Part shown: positions 47,258 through 56,710 of the stretch, piece by piece
Layout of the letters: each line of letters opens with the position of its first letter
How positions within the stretch are numbered: the first letter of the stretch is position 1
Assembly: GCA_014905825.1 (NCBI GenBank)
Contig: JACGCN010000029.1
Location: 372,001-436,000, forward strand
Source: Lyophyllum atratum
Taxonomy: Eukaryota; Basidiomycota; Agaricomycetes; Agaricales; Lyophyllaceae
DNA length: 64,000 bases
Direction: 5' to 3'
Made by a program: the position numbers and the translations under genes
The notes under the pieces: model-generated
Database searches by the model: none
Told to the model about the DNA's origin: nothing
The model's input: the letters and a program-made list of their open reading frames with translations, nothing else

Positions 47258-48533
47258 CAGGAGTCTGCCAGTGGAGAGAGAAGGTCAAAGTTTTAACATC
47301 CAAGGATCGACGCGCTGGCAAGCGCTTTATACGCGGCCCAAGTAGCCAGTCACGATTCCTGAGTCCTCGCCAGGTCCCCATCACAAAACACCAAAAGCTA
47401 GAAAGAAAAAACGGATCGGCCCCCACTCCCAGGAACGTCACACCCAGACGTGCCCGGGGCAGAAGAAGGATGCAGATTGAAACTAGGGGAAATAGGTAGG
47501 CGGGAGTGCCCCTGCCGACGCGGTGGGTGGGTGGTGATTGGTGGGTGTGGGTGGGGAGTTGGAACTTGCGTATGAATCATAGGATATACACGTCCGGAGC
47601 GAAGGCTGTCAGTGTCAGAGATACCCGTTGACAGGACCCATCTGTCGCAAGGAGGGTACTGTGATGGGCTTGGGTGATACCTCCGTGGATGATATACATT
47701 TGGAGGCCCAGGTGTGCCGTTCAATGCATATGAGGATCAATGAAGAAGGGTATTGAATGTTCCGTGATTCGTGTGGAAAGCTTCCGCGTTTTTATGATCC
47801 CTTGGGAAGAGGTGAGCTATATAGATCGACGGATATGTTAGTCGCTGGCAGCTTGGCTTGATGTGGTGGGCTTTGTGCGCTGTTCGCGTCTCCAAAACAT
47901 AGAGATTCTGACATGGATGCAGGAACGAACAAGCAGAGGCGCTCGTCGACAATGATGGTGGTTGAAAACAAGCTGAAGGTTGCGATTCATTATTAGTTAT
48001 TTTTATCTCTACGTGGGAATTCCGAACTCAATGCTCTCCTCCTCAAGTTCTTCCCCGAATAGCCTCATGCTCGACCAAAGTCAAGGCGGCAGGACAGGGA
48101 GATAGCGGTCTCTTATTAACAAGGAGAAATGGTGAGTGCCGTGATCCATACCCGGAGTGTACTAGTGTACCCGAATCGTCGTCAGCTATTGACCCGTATC
48201 AAGGGTTCAACAAGTTCTCATCCGCACAATGTGTCGTCGATGCTCTAGCTATAGCTCTCCTTCGAAATCTCCGATCAAACAACTGTCGAATGAACGCTGA
48301 ACCCTCCGTGCAGGCCATGGTACGAACATCTACGGAACCTTTGCAAGATTCTTGTCCCCCTGCCACCATGCTCACCCGAATTTGTGTCCACAGAGAGAAC
48401 GACAGTCTTTGGCATTAAACACGAATGAATTATGACGGTATGCGCTATCGATCTTGGGGGAAGCAAGGATTTACCTCGCTCCCCACTTCTTCTCGGAAAC
48501 GACGATGTCAAGCACGCCCGCCACGGATGTGGC
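47258..48533. other. intergenic, 1.3 kb
   Basis: No gene, RNA or repeat is supported. Short, overlapping frames only. Confidence 0.45.
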
Positions 48534-49196
48534 TCAAGGATGTTGACTCCTCCGCTCCTTGTCCTTACGAAGCTTCTCGATATAAAGGAATGTTGTCAGT
48601 ATCGTCTCGACAATATCTTCCCCAGCCGGGTGTATCGCAAGGCAAGCCGGTCGCGCCTGTCCAAGTATCCCAAGATTCTTCCTATGGAATCCGAGCAATC
48701 GGAGTTTTCGCTGCGTCTTTGGCTATGAGCTGCTCGTCCCGGAGCGACATCAATTTCGACCCAACCCATGTATAACAGGGACTTACCTCTGGCGTCAATG
48801 CGCCAAGAATCCATTTGTATTCCGCACCGTTGGGTCCAGTGAACGAGCGATGGCTTCAAGGAGGACCAAGTGAGGATTCCTCGAATGAATACTTCCGCCC
48901 ATTCACTTACCGTCCGTAAACACCCAGACCTTCCTTATGAAAATATCTCCTCGTCTCGAATTCGCTGCCTCCAAATCGCAAGATAGAGTTGACAGGGTTA
49001 TGCACAATCTGCGCGAGATGGATGTTCGAACCTATACCGCATGTCCTCCCGGGTCCCCGTTGGTCACAGCGATCCGGTCGATAATCGACGTCCGTGTGCC
49101 CAGAGCCCGAGGCGTCTCGACTTTATACAAGACCTGCCCTTGTTCGTTCGTGCATACGGAGTTCAAGGGGGAGCGATTGGATAGGTAGAGATGCAT
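48534..49196 (-). pseudogene. DUF6593-family pseudogene
   Basis: The minus strand keeps the family plan in fragments. These are MHLYLSNRSPLNSVCTNEQG, then (frameshift) RFEH, (frameshift) LAQIVHNPVNSILRFGG, FHKEGLGVYG, an intron at about 48907-48852, FTGPNGAEYKWILGALTPE, a second intron, LIAKDAAKTPIAR, (frameshift) GQARPACLAIHPAGEDIVE and TFLYIEKLRKDKER. At least three indels break the frame. The closest intact relative in the window is the gene at 60.3-61.0 kb, which has the same intron positions. Confidence 0.7.
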
Positions 49197-49607
49197 CGTG
49201 GTTTGGTGAGGAGCTTCCCGTTGATGTTCCGCTTCGACTTATACTCGAGTACAACATGCGCCGGTGGAGGCTTGTGGCGGTTCTGGAGCTCGAAATGTCA
49301 GGATATGACCTGCTGCCGCTTTTGATTGAAGGCCCTTTGCTGCGAGCCCTTACTTATGGAGCTGTGTGCAATTCCCATTAGCTAGAGAGGGCTGTTTGCT
49401 CCACCTACCTGATACCTTTCTTATCTCCCATGATACTCATCGATTCGTCTGTTGGTTGTTGCAAGTCCCTACCTCCGGCGCCGTAAGTCTGCATCAACTC
49501 GTTATGCTCTGCTGACCTGGTGGATGTGGCGCTAGACATGACACCAGGAGACTCTCTTGACCCGACAGGACGCCAGATTAACCTACCTTATGCGTATAAT
49601 TGACGCT
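49197..49607. other. intergenic
   Basis: No supported feature. A short plus-strand frame (49094-49381) is antisense to the pseudogene start. Confidence 0.4.
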
Positions 49608-49780
49608 TTATGGCCCTTCAGTCCACAGCTGACCTCGGACAGTCTCTGAACGATGCGAAGTCAGCACTTGAAAGTGCACCACCTGATCACCTTGAGTCGA
49701 TGAAATGTCGCAGAGCTCTGACAGCTTCATATACCAATCACTACCGTACCCTTGGTAAGATTGAAAACTTAGGAAACTAT
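49608..49780 (+). pseudogene. TPR-array relic
   Basis: One and a half TPR-like units survive on the plus strand: DLGQSLNDAKSALESAPPDH, then a CRRALTASYTNHY helix and RTLGKIENL. This is the same linker-helix-turn plan as in the three TPR genes. There is no start, no further units and no downstream frame. The LTR retrotransposon begins 65 bp later. Confidence 0.45.
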
Positions 49781-49844
49781 GTACAACAGCCCTCCTTGAG
49801 GTTATTCTTGCCGCCTGTCCAGATCTGACATGCTCCATATTACT

Positions 49845-50061
49845 TGTTGGGAACCAGGTACCGAGAGACAGGGACAAGGTGAGGGGGGGTTAACGATGTA
49901 TATTCCACTACTGTACCAGTACGTAGATCGTCGAATATATACTTGAAAAGGAATAGAAATGAGACGGAAAATTGCCTACGGCAAGAGGCGGCAAGTCAGT
50001 GATCGGAAAATAAACAAATCTAAATATAGAGCTTTTGGGCCTCGGCCGGTCAACTCCAACA
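49845..50061 (-). repeat. 3' LTR (element orientation)
   Basis: 217 bp, TG...CA ends, preceded by TTACT at 49840-49844. On the minus strand a purine-rich GTGGGAG stretch, a possible polypurine tract, adjoins it at about 50062-50070. Confidence 0.88.
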
Positions 50062-50635
50062 CTCCCACAGACCGGCGAGACACAAAACGAAAATCAGAAT
50101 AAAATGAGAAAATAAAGAGAAAATAAAAACTGCTCCCACAGACTTCGAGAGCCTTCAATTTTAGAGGGCGTATGTGACGCGCGATGTCGATGCGACCATA
50201 GCCTTGGGTTCCGGCGCGGCAGGGGCCGGTTCCTTGCACTCGCTTTGGTAATGACCAAATTCGTTGCATCGGAAGCACCGGATCTTCGATTTGTCGGTGT
50301 TTTTGTTGCGTGGGCGCGCATCAGCGTGCAGGGCGCTAGTTTCGATGCCGTGGGTGTGGTTGCCGCAATCGTCGGCAAGGCGAGTTTCTTCATTTAGAAC
50401 GCGGCCAATGATGAAATCGAGGTCGGTGGATTTTTCGTGTGAGTCGAGTGAGACGATGAGTGAGCTGTAAGCGGGGGGAAGGGATTTGAATAGAACTGCG
50501 ATGGTGAGGGCGTTCGAGGGGGTTTCGCCAAGGTGATTGAGCTTGTCGGCGAGCGTGCGAATATTGCCGATGTGCGTGCGCATAGAGACCTCGTCGGCCT
50601 TCCTGAATGATGTAAACTTGCCCCACATGGCAATA

Positions 50636-51334
50636 GCCCCGTTCAAAGTTGAGCCACGACTTTCGTGGTCGCGGTCGTGGCTCATCACCTGACCATAATT
50701 TTGACAGTCCGCCGGAGGCTGCCGTGTGACCCTTTGTGACCTTACCACCCATGGTTTCGACGCGCAATGACGCCTGGTGAAAATCTGCGTCAACTATGCC
50801 TTGCTGAGTCTGCAGTGTGTTAAAAACTTCGATTTTCACGAAATCTTATATCTGGAGTGCTTGGGAATTTTTTTCCCATTTTTAACACCTAAAAACATTG
50901 TAAAAGCAAGTAGAAGTCAGTCAGGAATACTACTCAATATTACAATGCATGGGGGCAACACAACATGTATCCATTGCGTAGAGATGTTTTTGTAAGTTAG
51001 AGGGGCATATTAAAATCAGCCTTGACAAGTAGCCTTCAATATTTCAGACATGACCAGCTACTGGTAGGTTGGAACACATGATTTGACTCCAAACTAATAC
51101 GAAATAAACTACTTTTAGGCCTGGAGTGTATAAAATACATGGTTTGTAATTCCGAGATGTGACGCAACTCTCGCTGACTCGCGCGTAGAAATATGCGCGT
51201 CGCTGGTCAGGACTTGGTGTCGTCGCGACGCGTTGTAACGCATGCCCCAGTGTTAGAAGCGGACTCCGAAAATAACGTCAGGTGACGAGCCGCGACCGCA
51301 ACCACGAAAGTCGCGGCTCAACTTTGAACGGGGC
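50636..51334. mobile_element. MITE with hairpin-bearing terminal repeats, TA target
   Basis: 699 bp flanked by TA on both sides (50634-50635, 51335-51336). The ends are inverted copies of about 80 bp, beginning GCCCCGTTCAAAGTTGAGCC. Within each terminal repeat, GAGCCACGACTTTCGTGG and its partner GTCGTGGCTC can also fold on themselves. The interior has no coding frame of note. It is inserted in gag. Confidence 0.82.
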
Positions 51335-51451
51335 TAATGATGCTCCCCAAACCCGACGCCTGATGAAAATCCTGTAACCTCTCCCACATTTCGGCCGGGT
51401 CCTCGTCATAACCGCGAACGTGTGCAAACTGACCAGGGTCCAATCTCCGTA

Positions 51452-52158
51452 CTATCACAGAGGTGGTGTTTACAAGTGTATCGTGTTTATAAATTTCAAA
51501 TTTTACGACTGATAAGGCTCTTACACATTCCACAGACCGCGCATGGCTATACGTGTTGGAAGGGACCTTCTAATAGATACACTCTACATAATTGCCAACT
51601 AATATTGCTAAAAATTGCGACCGTTGCTGTTTCTACAGTTGAAAAGATTTGTGTACATGAAAATCAGAAATCGGAAATCGAGAAGATTGAGAGCGCAAAA
51701 CGGACATCGGAGTCGCCAGGTCTTCCAAGGGCCTACCCTACTATCTCCAAGACCCAATGAACCACTGCGATTGCCTGGAGACGAAGCACAAGATGTTAAA
51801 TGCTCGAGATCTTGATTTTCGACCGCTGGTGCGTGACATTGTGGTACAGCTTCTTTCGGACTCCGCTCCTTCGACAAGCAGTGGATTGATGACTCCACCA
51901 CCAGTTTTGCTGGGCGGGGTTTCATGATGCCGCGTGACGATGTGTGACCAAATTTATAAACACACCCTCCAACGTGGTCGTTTTTTGGAAAACTGTGAAT
52001 AACGTCTCAACAACTTCCAAGAGAGCGGTTTTTCTTGGATAATCTTATTCAGTAAGTCTTAACAAATGGTTTATGTGCTGGGATCATGTCAAGATCTGGA
52101 GTGGATCACGTTCTAGAGACGACATCAAAAAAAATTATAAACACCCCCTCTGTGATAG
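51452..52158. mobile_element. MITE with CTATCACAGAGG ends, TA target
   Basis: 707 bp flanked by TA (51450-51451, 52159-52160). Terminal inverted repeats are about 25 bp: CTATCACAGAGGTGGTGTTT and the complement of its partner AAACACCCCCTCTGTGATAG. A second inverted pair, GTGTTTATAAATTT near 51484 and AAATTTATAAACAC near 51954, lies inside. No transposase is present. It is inserted in gag 117 bp from the other MITE. Confidence 0.82.
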
Positions 52159-52369
52159 TATAATCTCCGCAGATGCCAGATCCCTCTTCGCGATCCATCC
52201 CTTGACCGCCTTCGAACCATCGCTCCCCACGGGCCGCCATTCCTTTCCCTCCACCAATGCCAAAACCTGCTTCCTCTTCAACTCCGCCCGAATCTCAAAT
52301 TCCCACGAGTCATAATTCTCGTCGTCCAACTTCGTGAAACCTTTCTCTCCCATTCTAAATTCCGTGCCT

Positions 52370-52505
52370 CAGTACAATCGAGGGCTTCCGTTGCGCAAGT
52401 ACAATCTGCGGCTTCCGTGCTCCAGTACAGTCGGAGGCTTCCCGTGCGTCAGTACAGTCGACGGCTTTCGATGCGATGCTCCAGTACAGTCGGAGGCTTC
52501 CGAGA
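52370..52505. repeat. minisatellite in the retrotransposon leader
   Basis: Five diverged units of 26-32 bp with the core AGTACAGTCGGAGGCTTCC, starting at about 52371, 52398, 52424, 52451 and 52483. They lie between gag and the 5' LTR. Confidence 0.8.
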
Positions 52506-52568
52506 CGATTAGATAATCAAGATAAGATAGCCGAAGGTGATGCGAGTGATGTGAACAGTGAAAGCTCG

Positions 52569-52580
52569 GGGCCCATAACC
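52569..52580 (-). promoter_or_regulatory. candidate primer binding site
   Basis: The 12 bases next to the 5' LTR read GGTTATGGGCCC on the element strand. Their complement, GGGCCCATAACC, resembles the anticodon arm of initiator tRNA-Met (CAT in the middle). Copia-group elements are known to prime from a fragment of that tRNA cut at the anticodon. Confidence 0.65.
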
Positions 52581-52797
52581 TGTTGGGAACCAGGTACCGA
52601 GAGACAGGGACAAGGTGAGGGGGGGTTAACGATGTATATTCCACTACTGTACCAGTACGTAGATCGTCGAATATATACTTGAAAAGGAATAGAAATGAGA
52701 CGGAAAATTGCCTACGGCAAGAGGCGGCAAGTCAGTGATCGGAAAATAAACAAATCTAAATATAGAGCTTTTGGGCCTCCGCCGGTCAACTCCAACA
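52581..52797 (-). repeat. 5' LTR (element orientation)
   Basis: 217 bp, differing from the other LTR by one base. It is followed by TTACT at 52798-52802. Confidence 0.88.
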
Positions 52798-53798
52798 TTA
52801 CTGTTTCCGTTGCATCCGAAAACCTAGTAGCAAGGAATCCACCTGTGAAGTACATTGCCTCATTGACCAGCTTCGTATCCCCCATAGCTATTTCACCTGA
52901 TGATGCAGAGAGGAGACCAAATTTGGCATGGGGAAGACCGGCTTCATCGACTGCAAATTGACTGCCTCCCATTGATCGTGGGTAACTTTTTGTAGTCGTG
53001 CGAAAGTTCTCGCCCTTGTCTCGCCCTGTCGTTCGCCAACGTTATCCAAACTTCCAGAGCAACTATTCGAGTATATCCGTTGCAAGTTATCCGGTCTGAC
53101 TGCTTCTATACAGCTGATATCTCTTATCAGTCCCTTTAGAAAGTTCATGGAATCTCTAGGAATTCCGTTTGGGTGCCGGCCCAAGTGAATAAAGTTCCAG
53201 GATCATATCGTTAACTCCAGACCACAGCCCATCGCTGTTGTCGTAAGCCTGAAGGTGAGTGAAGAGCTTGGCTCAGCCAAGGCTCAACCGCGATGCTACT
53301 GAAGTACTCTACATGAGGTGCATACATGTGAAGATCCAGCGTCCGTGACTTCTTCTAAGCCAAGCCACCTCGGGCAGCTATCTTACTCAAAGAAATGGGC
53401 ATTCCAGAAGCCGTTGTGGTTCCCGTTTGCCCTTCCAAATTCGCCAAGGTTCTCAGCGCCAAGGAGTGCCATCCTCGCATGACGTTTTGGGCGCCCGACC
53501 CCGATCACATATCCACGGATGACGGACGATAGTGACCATCCTCACTCCCGATGAATTCCAAGGCTCCTCCATACGCCCTTCCAAGCATTCTCTGCTCACC
53601 TTCCGATCCTTCGAGCACCAAGACGCGCAAAAGTGACGTGCCTTGGCGCTCTTCGAGCCCTACTATCAAACGTTCGACCATCTCGAAGTCGATGGGCAGC
53701 GCGGTTGCCTGTTTTGTCCAATGTCGTAGCGTATATATAGGCCAGCCCCGTCGTCGCCTGTAGCACAAATAACGCACATCCCCGGGCCCAGATCCGAA
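52798..53798. other. 1-kb region 5' of the MFS gene
   Basis: The minus-strand frames at 52888-53184 and 53505-53777 are open but match nothing I know. They may be fragments of whatever gene the retrotransposon entered. Confidence 0.35.
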
Positions 53799-56595
53799 AT
53801 GACCCTTACTGAGCGAGATTCTCTACTCAGTAATCCTGGATCCTGTAGTTGTAATCGCAGCGCCCCGCAGTACCTAGTTCGCTCGCCCGTCGGTCCACTC
53901 GAAATCTCATCGCGCACCCGGAGGCGGATCCTCTTCGGAATATGGCTCGCTCAATTTCTTTCTGTATGTGTACTGCGTTAATCCGTACATGACGATCCTT
54001 AACCGTTGGAGTATACTATAGGCATTGAACTGTCTGTATGACACGCTTACCAAAGACAAAATTATAACTGACCTTGTCATTTGCAGTGACGCTAGTTCCT
54101 ACAAGTATGTCAGTGTCGTTCTCACTATTCTATGCTCATAACTTCTCTTCGACAAGTGCTCCCGTCAATATCATCGGATTTTAACAAGGCCAACCAAGCA
54201 AGCTGGTTAGGAACTTCGTGAGCCCCATCAATACGCATATAGGACAGCGCTAACTAGTACCTCTAGGTACCTACTCGCAACATGTACCTTCACGCCCTTG
54301 TATGGCCGGCTTTGCAACGCCATTGGAAGACGAGGCGCCAACCATTCAGCCGTTCTTTTTGCAGCCATCGGGATCTTCGGTTGCGGATGGTCGAGTAGCA
54401 TGAAAATGCTCATCGTATCACGTTTCGTGCGTTTCCAAACCTCGCTCATCCGAAAGACAGTCCGTATCCTTATGGGTTTTAAATGCCCAGGTTTCTGGCA
54501 TCGGCGGTGGCGGAATTTTCACGACATCTGCGTTGGTCATCAGAAGGTCCACCCGTAACCTATGGTACACTAATTGGCTGCTCTAGTATCATCACCAGTG
54601 ATATGTATAGCCTCCGCGTAAGTAAAACGCTCTCAAATTCGACGAATACTGACATTTACTATAGACTCGTGGATTCATACAAAGCATCGGTGGTATATTC
54701 TACGGGGTTCGTCTGGCGAATCGGTACCGGATTTATCTGTCTGACGACCAGCTTAGCTTGGCATGGGACTTGGCGGGCCCGTAGGAGGCTTGATAACGGA
54801 CTGGTAGGTCTATAAAGATTTCTGCTGATGCTTCACATGATATTTATGAGACGATAGGTTTGGCTGGCGTTGGGCATTCCTGATGCAGATACCCTTATTC
54901 GGACTTTCTCTTGCTCTAACATCACAGAACTTACGCTACGTCACCCCCGTGCGTTCTCGTTGAGACGACGCAACAAGATTCTTGCTCATGAGCTCCCTGA
55001 ATGCCAGGGAAAGGGCAAAAGCACCTCTGAAATTCTCAAGAGAATCGATTATGGTGGAAGTCTCTGCTTGCTGCTATCTGTAAGCAATCTTCCCAATGTT
55101 CCGTATCTTTTATTGAGGATATTGCAGGTGGGATCCATGCTGTACTTCCTCAGTACTCGGTACAACGAAGATCGCCCAGTAAGCCCGGACAGTTTCGCTC
55201 CTCATGGTAGCTCACATCGTCATTCCTTCAATTAGTGGTCAGACCCCTTAGTCTGGGTGTCTCTTCTCCTTTCCCTCATATCCCTTGCTCTGTTTCTTCT
55301 GGTCGAGATATTCGTCGCATACGAGCCGGTGCTTCCAACCGCCTTGTTGATACAGAAGGTCCCCCTCCTTATTGGTTGCAGCAACGCGCTCGTTGCAGTG
55401 TGCAACCTCTCCGTCACGTATTTCTTCCCGGTATGGTTCCAGACGGTCATGCTCTCCTCCGCCTCGACTGCCGGTATCGTCGTTCGATTCCACCCGAGGT
55501 GCTGCGGCTGATCAACTTCCTCAGGATTACATTTGTTGCCTAACAGCGTCTGTATATCGACTGGATCCATCTTTGCGGGGTCAGTCTCCGCACTATCTTC
55601 CTTCTCAGCGGTGGTTCAAGCGCAATTCCATACCAATTAGATGGATAATGCGAAGAACAGGACGATACAAAATGCTGAACCTCGTCTTCGGGTCCTTCCC
55701 ATTACTCGGCGCCCTACTTCTCACACAGATGCGGGAAGACTCCGGAAAAGCACATCTATGGCTTAGCATAGTACGAGAAGCCGTATCAGCCAGTTCCAAT
55801 AAGCTCACACACGGGCTGGTGTCTAGATGCCCCTAGGGTTCGGAAACGCCGTCGTGCTCCAAACCATGTACAGTACGTTCCATCCTTTACATCTAGTTGC
55901 CCATGCAGTAGCTGAAACGAAACTCACTAGTTGCTCTGGTCGCCAATTTGCCGGCGGACCAGATGGCCATCGGCACCGGGTTTACGCAGCTTCTGCGGGG
56001 ATTGGGTGAGTAACATCAATGACATCCGATGCATCCATTGCGTGTTCACTGACCTTGGTTCGAACCACCTACAAGGCCAGGTAGGAGGCCTCGCCGCCGC
56101 CTCGGCCCTGTTCCAGTCTAGGCTCGACAGCGAACTCCGGGCACACATCCACACACCCGATGCCGAAACGGTTGGTCCCCTCATCAAACTCTCTTACGTG
56201 CCCCTTATGCAAAGTGCTTCCCCCGCATACCAGATCATCAAGGCCATCAGACACTCTTCACGTGTCATCGGCGAGCTCCCCCCGGACTTGCAGAGGATCG
56301 CGCGGGATGCGTATGCGGCGAGCCTTAAATCGATTTTCATACTGGCTGCTTGTGCGTCTTTGCTGGCGTATCTCCTCCGGTTACCGGTGAGTTGCTGGTG
56401 GCATTGGGGTTGTGGACGAGAAGTTGATGTCGAGGGGTGTAGATTCCTGATAAGGACTTGAACGACAAGCCTCCGTCTCAGCCCCTATCGGGAAACGACG
56501 ACTCCCGCTGCGGTTCTGAGTCTGGTTATGAGAGCGACGACGAAGCCAAGTCTGCCGATGAGTCTACTGACATTCGATGCCAACACCACCGGTAG
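53799..56595 (+). CDS. MFS transporter, DHA2-like (vacuolar amino acid or drug antiporter group)
   Basis: Nineteen exons (53799-53963, 54022-54031, 54087-54104, 54157-54217, 54267-54426, 54491-54531, 54587-54617, 54665-54706, 54757-54803, 54858-54948, 55008-55079, 55128-55178, 55236-55473, 55525-55579, 55641-55770, 55827-55872, 55931-56005, 56076-56386, 56443-56595) give 598 aa. Key DHA2 signatures are restored only by this splice plan: TLVPTMLPSISSDFNKANQ, LYGRLCNAIGRRG (motif A), RFVSGIGGGGIFTTSAI, GLGMGLGGPVGGLITD (motif C-like) and PLGFGNAVVLQ. Fourteen helices are expected. Vacuolar Vba-type and drug:H+ carriers share this pattern, so the substrate is open. Exon 2 has only 10 nt. Confidence 0.82.
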
Positions 56596-56710
56596 AGTGT
56601 CCCAGCTTCATGCGCGTAAACTTCCAAAAGCCCGAATATATACATTATACAAATCTATCAATATGAATTATGCAATTTATGGATCCACGGCGATGGGTAT
56701 CAAACCATTC

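Larger units (their letters stand above)
50161..52353 (-). pseudogene. retrotransposon gag, interrupted by two MITEs
   Basis: Three coding segments lie on the minus strand: 52353-52159, 51449-51335 and 50633-50161. Counting each TA target site once they total 783 nt and form one frame of 260 aa. The first has the copia-gag opening KLDDENYDSWEFEIRAELKR, the second WERLQDFHQAS, the third FTSFRKADEVSMRTHIGNIR and a CCHC zinc knuckle CFRCNEFGHYQSEC near the end. No pol follows the stop. As it stands the gene is split and cannot make the full protein. Confidence 0.8.
49845..52797 (-). mobile_element. gag-only LTR retrotransposon (copia-like, TR-GAG type), nested by two MITEs
   Basis: Two 217-bp direct repeats (49845-50061 and 52581-52797) start TGTTGG and end CCAACA. 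They differ at one position that I can see (G/C in CCTCGGCC versus CCTCCGCC). The 5-bp target duplication TTACT flanks the element. The internal region, read on the minus strand, holds a gag frame but no protease, integrase or reverse transcriptase, so it must be mobilised in trans. A site complementary to the initiator-tRNA anticodon arm adjoins the right-hand LTR (5' in the element's orientation). Two unrelated TA-flanked elements (50636-51334, 51452-52158) lie inside gag. Without them the element would be about 1.55 kb. Confidence 0.88.

Noticed and set aside
50769..50790. Short match between the MITE interior and the FHQAS part of gag
   Set aside because: About 17 of 19 bases agree with 51352-51370, but this is too short to claim that the MITE captured gag sequence.
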